NCBI GenBank assembly: GCA_026770585.1 | Contig: MU646406.1 | Coordinates: forward strand, 677,791 to 690,776 | Source: Baffinella frigidus | Lineage: Eukaryota > Cryptophyceae > Cryptomonadales > Baffinellaceae | DNA length: 12,986 bases | Reading direction: 5' to 3' | Shown here: piece after piece, positions 1 through 6,612 of the stretch | Numbering within the stretch: position 1 is the stretch's first letter | Layout: each line of letters starts with the position of its first letter | Notes under the pieces: model-generated | Seen by the model: the letters and a program-made list of their open reading frames with translations, nothing else | Told to the model about the DNA's origin: nothing | Databases searched by the model: none | Program-made: the position numbers and the translations under genes

Positions 1-30
1 GGGTTTGGGGTTTGGGGTTTCGGGTTCAGG
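1..30 (+). repeat. telomere-like GGGTTTGG tract
   Basis: Three to four degenerate GGGTTTG units open the window. The G-rich strand reads left to right, whereas a left chromosome end would read C-rich, so this is more likely interstitial than a true end. It matches in type the tract at 12881-12986. The rest of 31-284 holds no gene that I can see. A GAGGGCGGAAGGTTCAG word at 157-174 recurs at 806-822. Confidence 0.6.
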
Positions 31-284
31 GATCAAACCGAAAAGTCGTGCACTGTCTTGGGGTTCTCGCGGAGAAGGTGGAGGAGCGCCCGCACCTCCC
101 GCTCGGACTCGTGGGGCCGTTCGCGTGCCTGGATCAGGGTTTGAAGGTTTAGGGTGAGGGCGGAAGGTTCAGCTAGTGGAAGGCCCCAAGGCATCGGATC
201 TCGAAAGGAAGCATGGTTCTTGGTTCTTGGTTCTCAAGGAACTGGCATGTACCCAGCGGCGATGGTGTTGCCCCAGCATGGCTT

Positions 285-336
285 TTCTGCAGAACTAGTT
301 CCAGTGTCCGCCCATGGTGGGAGTTAAAAGAACCTA
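285..336 (+). repeat. host segment P, copy 1 (empty site for element D)
   Basis: Positions 285-316 match 1256-1287 with three mismatches in 32. Positions 317-336 match 1449-1468 with about three in 20. In this copy the two halves are contiguous, while in the second copy they are separated by the 161-bp element D. The segment resumes after element C, with GGACCTA at 620-626 matching 1471-1477. No coding function is apparent. Its value is as an internal reference showing the pre-insertion state. Confidence 0.75.
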
Positions 337-617
337 TCCCTTATGTGCCGGCGCCGCCTCAAGTCGTCACTTCGTCAAAAAATCGACTTTGACATTTTTG
401 GGCTCGGCCGCCCCTGAACGGAAAATTTTAGAAAAATAACCAGCTTGTCAGGCTCGCTAAGCTGAACAAATTGAATAATTGGAGCTTAACGATCCGAGAA
501 AACCCTGATTTTTTAGCCCCGGGAAACCCTCGTCCGCACCATTCAAATCCTTAGGGACCCGTGTAGTAATTTTCATTGAAACGAAAGGCATCCAGAACTG
601 TCTCGCCACATAAGGGA
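337..617. mobile_element. element C, 281-bp terminal-inverted-repeat element
   Basis: The ends are TCCCTTATGTG on the left and CACATAAGGGA on the right, flanked by TA on both sides (335-336 and 618-619). The interior is not foldback, is comparatively AT-rich and has no credible ORF. The second host copy near 1464-1477 lacks it, reading GAACCTAaaGGACCTA, which supports a TA target duplication. The ends resemble those of family B (TCCCTTAAGTGG), so C may be a longer relative mobilised by the same kind of enzyme. A Tc1/mariner-type source is inferred from the TA target only. Confidence 0.7.
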
Positions 618-652
618 TAGGACCTAGCGGAAGGTGACACACGCCCCGGAGA

Positions 653-803
653 CCACCAACCTTTCCAGTTGGACCAAATCATCGATTTTAGACTTGAGAT
701 TAACCCTTGCAGAGACCCCAGATCCGGGGTCTCTGCAAGGGTAAATCAAGGGTAAATCTCAAATCTAAAATTGACGATTTGGTCCAATCGTGAGAGTTGG
801 TGG
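653..803. mobile_element. foldback element F (long hairpin)
   Basis: The left arm starts CCACCAAC and runs to AGAGACCCC near 720. The right arm is its near-complement, starting GGGGTCTCTGC and ending GTTGGTGG. The loop is only a few bases. The right arm carries a short tandem duplication of AAGGGTAAATC that the left arm lacks. It has no coding capacity. A transcript of either strand would form an almost continuous stem of about 65-70 bp. Confidence 0.7.
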
Positions 804-852
804 GAGGGCGGAAGGTTCAGGGAAAGGGCGGTCCAGCTAGTGCATGTGTCTA

Positions 853-970
853 CAGGGGTACCTCGCTCATAAGAAACCGCCCCCCCCTAGGACCCTACAG
901 TAGGCCTATGCCTAGGGCCCTATGGTGGTCCTAGGGGGGGGGGTGCTTTCTTATGAGCGAGGTACCCCTG
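853..970 (+). mobile_element. family A element, copy A1
   Basis: This is the type copy. The ends are CAGGGGTACCTCGCTCATAA and its complement, then a C/G homopolymer stretch, then a core with CCTACAGTAGG, CTATGCC and AGGGCCCTA. It is flanked by TA on both sides (851-852 and 971-972). The two halves are nearly self-complementary over the whole 118 bp. The size, TA flanks and absence of coding capacity fit a non-autonomous miniature element. I orient all copies by the core CTATGCC. Confidence 0.85.
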
Positions 971-1004
971 TAGACTTGAGAAGGGCTGAACCGAGACAGA
1001 TGCC

Positions 1005-1177
1005 AGAGCGCTGTGCAGAGAAGTTGGCCACGGGAAATAATGGAAAATCGAGAAATTGGAGCCATTTTGTCAACTTTTGAGAAATTTAGTACCATGAATT
1101 TCTCAAAAGTGGACAAAATGGCTCCAATTTCCCAATTTTCCAAATTTTCGGTGACCGACTTCTCTGCACAGCGCTCT
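1005..1177. mobile_element. foldback element E (long hairpin)
   Basis: The outer arms are AGAGCGCTGTGCAGAGAAGT and its complement. The inner arms read GAGAAATTGGAGCC and AAATTTCTCAAAAG and pair across a roughly 10-nt loop near 1089-1098. The stem is imperfect but spans the whole 173 bp. The open frames on both strands here are products of the palindrome. A hairpin transcript could feed small-RNA production, which is inference only. Confidence 0.75.
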
Positions 1178-1255
1178 ATCTCCCTTGGTGGAATACACGG
1201 CCCGCGTGAAGGGGTTTCCAACACGCGTGATGCGATCCCAAGGGAAGCAGGGCCA

Positions 1256-1287
1256 TTCTGCAGAACCAGTCCCAGTGTCCGCCTATG
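1256..1287 (+). repeat. host segment P, copy 2 (left part)
   Basis: This is the paralogue of 285-316, ending TCCGCCTATG. It continues after element D at 1449-1477 and after copy A2 at 1596-1605 (ACGGACGG against GCGGAAGG at 627-634). Similarity fades to the left of 1250 and to the right of about 1606. Confidence 0.75.
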
Positions 1288-1448
1288 CCACACAGCGGAC
1301 TTCGAAGGGATTTTGAATAACCCCTAAGCGATAAGACCTAGGAACCTACGGTAGGCAACCCGTAGGGGCATAGGGGGGTTCCTACGGATAAGGTAACGGA
1401 AACTCGGGCACTGAGTGCCCGAAAATCTCTTCGTAGCCCGCTGGGTGG
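1288..1448 (+). mobile_element. family D element, copy D1
   Basis: This 161-bp element has ends CCACACAGCGG and CCGCTGGGTGG, with inner ends CGAAGGGATTTT and AAAATCTCTTCG. Inside lie a core related to that of family A (CCTAGGAACCTACGGTAGGC) and a small palindrome GGGCACTGAGTGCCC. Host copy 1 gives the exact empty site CATG/GTGGG, so the insertion is precise and no target duplication longer than a base or two is visible. The second copy is at 11285-11445. Confidence 0.75.
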
Positions 1449-1477
1449 GTGGGAGCTCAATGAACCTAAAGGACCTA

Positions 1478-1595
1478 CAGGGGTACCTCGCTCATAAGAA
1501 AGCGCCCTCCCCCCTGGAGCCACCGTAGGGCCCTAGGCATAGGCCTACTGTAGGGTCCTAGGGGGCGGTGGTTTCTTATGAGTAAGGTACCCCTG
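1478..1595 (-). mobile_element. family A element, copy A2
   Basis: The ends are intact on the left. The right end has one change in AGTAAGG. TA is present on both sides (1476-1477 and 1596-1597). The core is inverted relative to A1. The host paralogue at 620-634 reads GGACCTAGCGG without the element, so this is a demonstrable TA insertion. Confidence 0.85.
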
Positions 1596-1658
1596 TAACG
1601 GACGGGGTGCAGGTGCACAGGACCTCGTGAAGTTGCGCGCTGAGGTACATGCCTGGTT

Positions 1659-1869
1659 GAGGGTTTAGGGTTTAGGGTTTAGGGTGTAGGGTTTAGGGTG
1701 TAGGGTGTAGGGTTTAGGGTGTAGGGTGCAGGGTTTAGGGTGTAGGGTTTAGGGTGTAGGGTGAAGGGTTTAGGGTGTAGGGTGTAGGGTGTAGGGTTTA
1801 GGGTGTAGGGTTTAGGGTTGCCTGGTTTAGGGTTTAGGGTTGAGAGTTTAGAGTTTAGGGTTTAGGGTT
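1659..1869 (+). repeat. degenerate telomere-like TTTAGGG array
   Basis: About 28-30 seven-base units mix TTTAGGG with TGTAGGG, and a few TGCAGGG and TGAAGGG. An interruption near 1820 precedes more TTTAGGG and degenerate GAGAGTTTAGAG units. TTTAGGG is the plant, green-algal and alveolate type of telomere unit and is also seen in other algae. The internal position and the variants make this an interstitial array. Positions 1870-1960 hold nothing that I recognise. Confidence 0.85.
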
Positions 1870-1971
1870 GAGCCTTTCAGCTCCATAGGGCCGAAGACGC
1901 GCCCCGAGTTCCGCGACTGCGCCCTGGCCGCCTCCCGGTACCTAGCGGCGAATTCCATGGGGGGGGGGTCA

Positions 1972-2009
1972 AAATTCACCTGTGGTTTTTTTGGGGGGGG
2001 GTGAATTTA
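1972..2009. other. hairpin with oligo-G runs downstream of the MYND gene
   Basis: AAATTCACC and GGTGAATTT form a stem enclosing a T run and a G run of nine. Another run of ten G precedes it near 1960. It lies about 50 bp beyond the stop codon of the minus-strand gene, so it could sit in the 3' untranslated region. A role in 3'-end formation is unproven. Confidence 0.4.
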
Positions 2010-2060
2010 TATTATGGGGAGCCCAAATCTAAGTAACGGAAGTGGGGCAGAGCTAGGAAC

Positions 2061-2908
2061 TTACTTGGGCACGATCTGCTCCAGCTCGTCGATGGCGTTG
2101 GTCATGCGCAGCGCGTCGACGAGCCGTTGGAGGGCGTTGGACTCATGTGTGGCGGTCTCCCCCTCTCCACCCTCGCTCAGCGACGCGGCGGCCACGGCGT
2201 TGCGCAGGAGGGCCAGCCCCTCCTCATGGCGCCCCTCATCCATAGCGATCTGCCCGAGCCCTTCGCATGCAACGCTCTCCACCGAAAAGAAGCCGTGCTT
2301 TGCGCCGAGGTCACGCGCCCTCGTGTAGTACCCTACCCCTCTGCTTCCTTCGTCCTTTTCAGAAAGAGAACGTTGTCCCCAATCGTGCAAAGTGCTTCGC
2401 CTTGGTCCCTGAAACGCTCCACGCTGGGCTTGCCGAGGAGCTCGACGCGGCGCTTCTGCAGTCGAATGATCGAGAGCGCGTGGTCTCTGCTGGCCGTTGA
2501 GATCTCCTTTTCTCTCAAAAAATTGTCCTTCTCGTGCCCGTGCGCCTTTGAGAAGACCCAGAGGATGTAGTCGCACCTGGCATCTTCCAGGTCTGATGCC
2601 ATCAGCCCTCGCCCTTCCATCAGCTCTTCCATGCGCCCCTCCCACTTGAGCACCCCCCTCCAATCGCGGGCAGCCTGTGCCGCCATTAACTTGTCGAAAA
2701 CGTCGGATAGAGGTACCGGCGGCTCGCACGTCTTCTTGTGGCGCTTCCAGCCCGCGTTCTGGCACTCAGCTCCGCAGTACGAGGCTTGCTTGCAGCGCGA
2801 GCACTTCTTGAGCTCCACACCCTTTCCTCCCTGCTTGCCGCAGTGGGCGCAGCTGGGCACGCTCGCCTGGACCGCCGCCATCGCCAGCCTGGCCGTGCTC
2901 GCCGACAT
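2061..2908 (-). pseudogene. MYND-type zinc finger protein with TPR-like C-terminal region, frameshifted
   Basis: This is the only strong protein signal in the window. I chose the methionine at 2908, with a second at 2881. An upstream in-frame ATG at 2980 would translate through the repeated promoter-side sequence. The MYND finger follows within about 20 residues, with ligands C-x2-C-x12-C-x2-C-x5-C-x3-C-x7-H-x3-C (CAHCGKQ through HKKTC). Such fingers bind proline-rich partner peptides. A helical region follows, and the last 89 residues (YYTRARDLG through EQIVPK, with ACEGLGQIAMDEGRHEEG) look like TPR-type helical repeats. The first frame stops at 2333, right after KEAEG. The continuation lies in another frame beginning at YYTRARDLG. 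The break coincides with a tandem TACCC TACCC at 2329-2338 (GGGTA twice on the coding strand). Counting one unit only, the protein would be about 280 residues. Possibilities are a pseudogene, an assembly error or strain variation. No intron with GT-AG limits fits the break. Function is unknown, probably protein-protein interaction. Confidence 0.8.
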
Positions 2909-2935
2909 GCTGAGGCCAAGCAAGCGAGCCTGCTC

Positions 2936-3012
2936 AGAGCAGCACCTGAGGGTAGTCAGAGCAGCACCTGAGTGGAGCAAGCACCCTCAGAGCTCAGAAG
3001 CAGCACCTGAGG
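2936..3012. repeat. short repeats at the 5' side of the MYND gene
   Basis: AGAGCAGCACCTGAG occurs at 2936-2950 and 2958-2972, with a near copy at 2998-3012. They lie 30-105 bp upstream of the preferred start codon, where a promoter or 5' leader would be. CACCTG is an E-box-like word, but its repetition may be no more than tandem duplication. Confidence 0.45.
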
Positions 3013-3088
3013 GGAGCAGCACATCCTGGGTTCGTGGTACAAGGTACCAATCCGTCAACTTTGGAGACAAGGGAATACCCGTTACTTT

Positions 3089-3545
3089 CCAGTGCAGGGG
3101 TGGGGGAACGTCGCACGGGGCGCCCTTCCGCCGCCGTTCGGGGGCCGATGCGGGTTGTGAGGGGTGCATTCCGGAGGTACCGACCCCTCCAAGCATCGTG
3201 TGTGGTGCCATGGTGCTGGCGGCGGCGGAAGCCGTGTGCTGTGTGGGAGTGGCCTAGGTGGATTCTTGCAACCATGTGGCTGCCTAAGTAGCTAGGTTGT
3301 GAGCCTCGACTCATAGTTGTGAGCCTCGCCTCATAGTCCTGAGCCTCGACTCAGAGAATGGCTCAATAGTCAACCGCCTGGTTTGAGGCACCTTGGACGC
3401 CCCTGGGGAACACCAGGGAGAGGAGTTCTGGGACCGCGGAGGAGGGTCTTTCGTCGTTACTGACCTCCCCAATGCCATGGTGGTGCCGCAGGATGAGAAC
3501 AGCGGCGCGGACCGCATGCTGCGTGTGAGTTTTCTCTGACTGCCC
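3089..3545 (+). repeat. large inverted repeat, left arm
   Basis: Positions 3089-3266 are about 85-90% the reverse complement of 5104-5283. Landmarks are CCAGTGCAGGGGTGGGGGAA, TGCATTCCGGAGGTACCG and AGTGGCC..GGTGGATTCT. Homology resumes at 3376-3545 against 4945-5097, including CTGGTTTGAGGCACCTTGG. Positions 3267-3375 are absent from the other arm and contain a 20-bp tandem repeat. The arm begins about 180 bp upstream of the MYND start. Confidence 0.75.
3297..3356 (+). repeat. 20-bp tandem repeat, three units
   Basis: TTGTGAGCCTCGACTCATAG is repeated three times with two or three substitutions. It lies in the part of the left arm missing from the right arm, so it was inserted or expanded after the arms separated, or lost from the other. 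Confidence 0.8.
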
Positions 3546-4202
3546 TGCTGCTCGAAAACGTCTCAACGCCCCGGCGCCGGCGAGAGGGGCAAGGGCCCGG
3601 TTCCGGTTGTTGCCCAGGTGCAAGGCACGACCCATGCAGAGCTCCGTGCGGGATGGCGGCCACAGACGAGGCGATTTTGGTATGCTGCGCTGCGGGGGGG
3701 CTCCCCTGCTGGTCCCAGCCCCGGGCTGAGCACACCGCTTAGGCTCTGACGGCCCGCATGGGCAGCGAACAATTGCAGTGGTGTTCCCAGGTGCAAGGCA
3801 CAACCCATGCTGAGCTCCGTGCGGGATGGCGGCCACCGCGGAGGCGATTTCGGTATGCTGCGCTGCGGGGGGATGCTCATCCCAGGCAGGGTCTTGAGAC
3901 ATGCAGTGTGACAGCACCTCAGGGTGAGCGTAGACCTCGAGCCGTGAATGCGCGACCACGCGCACCAATCTGGGGGTGAGTTGTGGCGTGTCTGGGTGCA
4001 CCAGTGGCGCTTCAGTCGCCGGTGTGCGCGTCCAGGGGTGCGAACTAGGAACGCGGGCCACATGTGAGGCGAGGTGACGTTCTGACCAGCAACCGTGCGA
4101 ACCAACTCTTGGCTGTCCGGAATTCCCCGCTCCCGAGCCCGCACACGCTATTGCCGTGAATGTCTGTGAAGATGGAGAGGTGCTGCGCATGGGAAGAGGC
4201 AT
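3363..4202 (-). CDS. 279-codon open frame, doubtful, spans repeats
   Basis: This is the longest uninterrupted frame in the window. It has no domain that I recognise and is rich in A, P, R, S and H. Two features argue against a gene. The ~90-bp direct repeat inside it (3612-3701 and 3785-3874) is read in different frames in its two copies, and GC-rich DNA commonly gives long chance frames. One point in favour is that its last ~50 codons (QHAVRAAVLILR through VQGASNQ) are partly kept in the same frame in the inverted copy at 4945-5097, though that copy has a stop. It may be a decayed gene family or chance. Confidence 0.15.
   Translation of the reverse strand: MPLPMRSTSPSSQTFTAIACAGSGAGNSGQPRVGSHGCWSERHLASHVARVPSSHPWTRTPATEAPLVHPDTPQLTPRLVRVVAHSRLEVYAHPEVLSHCMSQDPAWDEHPPAAQHTEIASAVAAIPHGAQHGLCLAPGNTTAIVRCPCGPSEPKRCAQPGAGTSRGAPPQRSIPKSPRLWPPSRTELCMGRALHLGNNRNRALAPLAGAGALRRFRAAGQSEKTHTQHAVRAAVLILRHHHGIGEVSNDERPSSAVPELLSLVFPRGVQGASNQAVDY
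3612..3701 (+). repeat. direct repeat, copy 1 (partner 3785-3874)
   Basis: About 90 bp recur with an offset of 173 bp. The shared words are CAGGTGCAAGGCAC, GAGCTCCGTGCGGGATGGCG and GGTATGCTGCGCTGCGGGG. The difference is roughly eight substitutions. No function is evident. The remaining sequence of 3875-4740 is GC-rich and holds no gene or RNA that I can support. Confidence 0.8.
3785..3874 (+). repeat. direct repeat, copy 2 (partner 3612-3701)
   Basis: This is the second copy of the 90-bp repeat, inside the loop of the large inverted repeat. Just after it, AGGGTCTTGAGACATGC (3889-3905) resembles AGGGTTTTGAGACATGC at 4741-4757, hinting at more, older duplications within the loop. Confidence 0.8.
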
Positions 4203-4774
4203 TTGTGCTGCGCATGCTTGCTCAAAATCGCTTGATCGTGATACCCTTTCGACACAAATGACGCAGCTCCGTCCAAGAATCCGCCCTAACCTTCGCGTAA
4301 GGAGTCTGAGGTGTGTCTACTTACCCAGTAGGTGAACGCCCCTGAGCATGGAGAGTGTCTCGAGGCCGGGAACTAGACGTATGCGCGCAGGTTGCAGCTG
4401 CGACCCTCACAGCTGCAATGCGTACTCGCAGTGCTGCTGCCGGCGTTTCTGGGATTCCGTGCAGCCAGAAGTTGGGGCAGAGCTCCCCACGAGCAGTGCG
4501 GAGGCCGGGGCAGCACCCCCTGAATTTTGCGCGGCCTCCCGGCGGCGCCACGCACCCGCAACCTGCTCAAGAAGCTGCCTCCCCTGGGTACCTCAAACGT
4601 GGGGCAGCTTTTCGGGGGAATGATGCGCGCGAGCGGGGCCACAACTCAGCTCCTGCACGGGGGAGGCCTTCCTGTTCCTGCGCGCTCTTTAACCCCGACA
4701 TCGCACGCCTCAAACACGCGTTTGCGCGCCGTCTGGACCAGGGTTTTGAGACATGCCAGAGACCCCAGCGGTTC

Positions 4775-4925
4775 CAGCCCAGAAGCACGCGGGGTGCGCC
4801 GCCGCTGCATCCGTGCGACTCCACCATGTCTAACGAGGAGTTGGTATCGACTGAAGACGCCCCTCACCGGGCTCTTGCCCCCTCTCCCTGGTGCCTGCCG
4901 CGGGCGTCAGAGGGTTTGACAGGAG
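4775..4925 (+). repeat. diverged tandem copy of the right arm's inner part
   Basis: AGAAGCACGCGG..GCGCCGCC, TGTCTAACGAGG and the GGGCGTCAGAGGG end align loosely with AGCAGCACGCGG, TGTCTAACAAGG and the GAGCGTCCAAGG end of 4945-5080. It appears to be an older tandem duplicate of the same ~150-bp module, giving three copies in the region if 3376-3545 (inverted) is included. The alignment was made by eye and is weak in the middle. Confidence 0.45.
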
Positions 4926-4944
4926 GGAAGGGTGCACAAGAAAC

Positions 4945-5285
4945 CCCCCAGCAGCACGCGGTCCGCGCCGCCATTCTCTTCGTGCGACCACAACCTGTCT
5001 AACAAGGCGTCGTTGCCGATGAAATCCCCTCCTCAGCGGTACCAGATCCCCTATCCCTGACGTTCTCCCGGAGCGTCCAAGGTGCCTCAAACCAGGAGTG
5101 GAGAATCCACCGAGGCCACTCCCACTCAGCACACAGGGCGCACTGACTTTGGCACCATGGCACCACACACGATGATTGGAGGGGTCGGTACCTCCGGAAT
5201 GCACCCCTCACAACCCGCATCGGCCCCCGGACGGCGGCGGAAGGGTGCCCCGTGCCGGACGTTCCCCCACCCCTGCACTGGCGAA
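4945..5285 (-). repeat. large inverted repeat, right arm
   Basis: This is the reverse-complement partner of 3089-3266 plus 3376-3545. The two parts are contiguous here, which suggests that 3267-3375 in the other arm is a later insertion. About 1.4 kb separates the arms. Overall identity by eye falls from about 88% in the outer 180 bp to about 65-70% in the inner part. Confidence 0.7.
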
Positions 5286-5383
5286 AATAATTAATTTCCA
5301 CCTCCCGGGGACGTGTCTCCAGAAACTGGAAATCTACAGTATTTTTCTATGTTGGAGAATAGGAAGACAGGAAAAAGCCCTCC

Positions 5384-5402
5384 AGGGCTGAGGGCTTCCG
5401 AA
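5384..5402. other. small hairpin downstream of the candidate exon
   Basis: AGCCCTCCAGGGCTGAGGGCT can pair as AGCCCT with AGGGCT. It sits 20-35 bp after the candidate stop codon at 5421 on the minus strand. It is short and may be chance. Confidence 0.25.
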
Positions 5403-5420
5403 AGACATCACATCGCGTCA

Positions 5421-5570
5421 TCAGCCGATCCCGATCATGTACAACAGCTTCTCCTTCTCCAGCGGGTACCAGGGCGGCACCCCTGCCTCCAGCCTCTCCT
5501 CCACCAGGTCGTACTCATCGGGCTCGGCGAAGGCCCAGATGGGTATGGGCATGATGTCCATGTCTGGATT
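5421..5570 (-). CDS. candidate terminal exon, unknown protein
   Basis: The minus strand encodes 49 residues (NPDMDIMPIPIW through LLYMIGIG, then TGA) with natural protein composition: acidic, with aromatic residues and a WAFAEPDEYD segment. In this frame a stop lies just upstream at TAG, but that TAG also forms a TTAG splice acceptor at 5571. A GT donor at 5710 would give a 140-bp intron (5571-5710) and join in frame to an upstream open frame at 5711-5869 ending EEAEQA. I do not recognise a family. A minimal alternative is a 46-codon ORF from ATG at 5561. The opposite strand has a serine- and glycine-rich frame (5437-5574) with the same third-position bias, so codon use does not settle the strand. 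Confidence 0.3.
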   Translation of the reverse strand, partial: NPDMDIMPIPIWAFAEPDEYDLVEERLEAGVPPWYPLEKEKLLYMIGIG

Positions 5571-6099
5571 CTAAGACGCCGATATGACTCTTCGCTGCGC
5601 CGAGTGCACTTCATGGCATCGATGCTGTCGCCGTCAAGAAGATCGCCACGCATGAGGCGTGGCCCAAGGCCATACCGGTGGTCGTATCCACCCTGGGCGC
5701 CGCCGCCTACCGCCTGCTCTGCCTCCTCGCCCGGCTCCGCGCCACGAGGCCCAGGATGCAGGGGCGCAGCCCCTCGCGGCGATGGGGGCGGACCCCGCGG
5801 ACGCGCCGAGACCGTCGCGCAGCGCAGGGCGGGGGGGTTCGTGATCATGTTCTCCTGCCTCCGCGGCACGCTGGCGATCTCGCCCGCCCGCGCTCATGTT
5901 CACGGCTTGGTGCCGTGTGTAGGCACGCGGGCTGGCTGGCAGGTTCGGTCCGCAGGGGCGTGGTTCGGTCCACCGGCAAGCATTAGGAACGTGGGCTGTG
6001 CTCCGGGGGGGCGCCGTCTCAGCGAACCCTCTGGACCTCAAAGACGCGCGCGCGCGCCAGGCTCCGATCGCCATCCAGCCTACTCTGCAGGTGTAGGTA

Positions 6100-6214
6100 C
6101 AGGGGTGCCTCGCTCATCAGAAACAGCCGCCCCCATAGGACCACCGTAGGGCCCTAGGTATGCCTACTGTAGGGTCCTAGGGGGCGGTGGTTTCTTGTGA
6201 GCGAGGTACCCCTG
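6100..6214 (-). mobile_element. family A element, copy A3
   Basis: The left end has GGGGTGCCTCG (one change) and CTCATCAG. The right end has TTGTGAGCG. It is 115 bp, because the core CATAGGCCTA is shortened to TATGCCTA. TA flanks both sides. The sequence just past its right end travels with a family A end at 10833 as well. Confidence 0.8.
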
Positions 6215-6310
6215 TAGTTCGTCCTAGCGGGCGAAGCATTCTGCTCCCCCAACACCCTTCGGGGTGCCGTTGGGCCTAGCTGGGCCCCTGCCTCATCCCA
6301 TCTCGACTCG
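6205..6310 (+). repeat. 106-bp direct repeat joined to a family A right end, copy 1
   Basis: From GGTACCCCTGTAG through TTCGTCCTAGCGGGCGA, a small CCCTTCGGGG hairpin and CATCCCATCTCGACTCG, the sequence matches 10833-10939 with about five differences. Positions 6311-6464 beyond it are unique and hold only a small GGTCATTGGTGACC hairpin. Confidence 0.85.
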
Positions 6311-6494
6311 GTCGTACTTGAACAAATAAATGTGTTAAAGTGGCGAGAGGGTCATTGGTGACCCCATATGATCTCTTTGTTGATTGTATATGAGCGACGT
6401 TGAGCCTACCGACACGGATTTAATCGTATATCACAAGGCTTTCCGGGCAGGTCTAAGTCCCCTTCGTCAACGCCCAACGGGTCTTGTGCCCCTA

Positions 6495-6511
6495 CAGGGG
6501 TACCTCGCTCA
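6495..6511. mobile_element. family A left-end fragment
   Basis: CAGGGGTACCTCGCTCA follows the leader and stops at the border of element B1. A second family A left end (lacking CA) starts right after B1, so the end is present twice. This may reflect an unusual insertion or a repair event. Confidence 0.7.
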
Positions 6512-6612
6512 TCCCTCAAGTGGCCAGTAGGCTCATACGGCCTACCGTAGGGCCCTAGGACCTGCCTAGGACCTCTTGGCGGTCAAATTTGACCGCCTGG
6601 CCACTTAAGGGA
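6512..6612 (+). mobile_element. family B element, copy B1
   Basis: The ends are TCCCTCAAGTGGCCA and TGGCCACTTAAGGGA, with TA on the right and CA on the left. The interior contains the CCTACCGTAGGGCCCTAGG core and a near-palindrome GGCGGTCAAATTTGACCGCC. It is about 101 bp and sits between two family A left ends. It has no coding capacity. Confidence 0.75.

Noticed and set aside
457-642. 61-codon minus frame
   Set aside because: It lies inside element C and crosses its right end, and shows no family features.
931-1327. Overlapping open frames of 104 and 120 codons on opposite strands
   Set aside because: They arise from the E palindrome and the ends of family A. The peptides mirror each other and run into element sequence.
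2014-2570. Plus-strand frames over the MYND gene
   Set aside because: They are antisense shadows of a minus-strand gene with clear zinc-finger and helical-repeat sequence.
4355-5002. Plus-strand open frame of 215 codons
   Set aside because: Low-complexity, arginine/proline/alanine-rich translation of GC-rich DNA running through two copies of a repeat module. No domain is seen.
5437-5574. 45-codon plus-strand frame rich in serine and glycine (MYNSFSFSSG...)
   Set aside because: It is complementary to the candidate minus exon and shares its third positions. Its composition is less protein-like. Not excluded.
5313-6149. Plus-strand open frame of 278 codons
   Set aside because: Composition is that of GC-rich shadow sequence, and it runs into family A copy A3. 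A separate plus frame near 5588-5760 (VKKIATHEAWPK, STLGAAAYRLL) looks somewhat protein-like but has a stop upstream and no ATG start, so I left it out.
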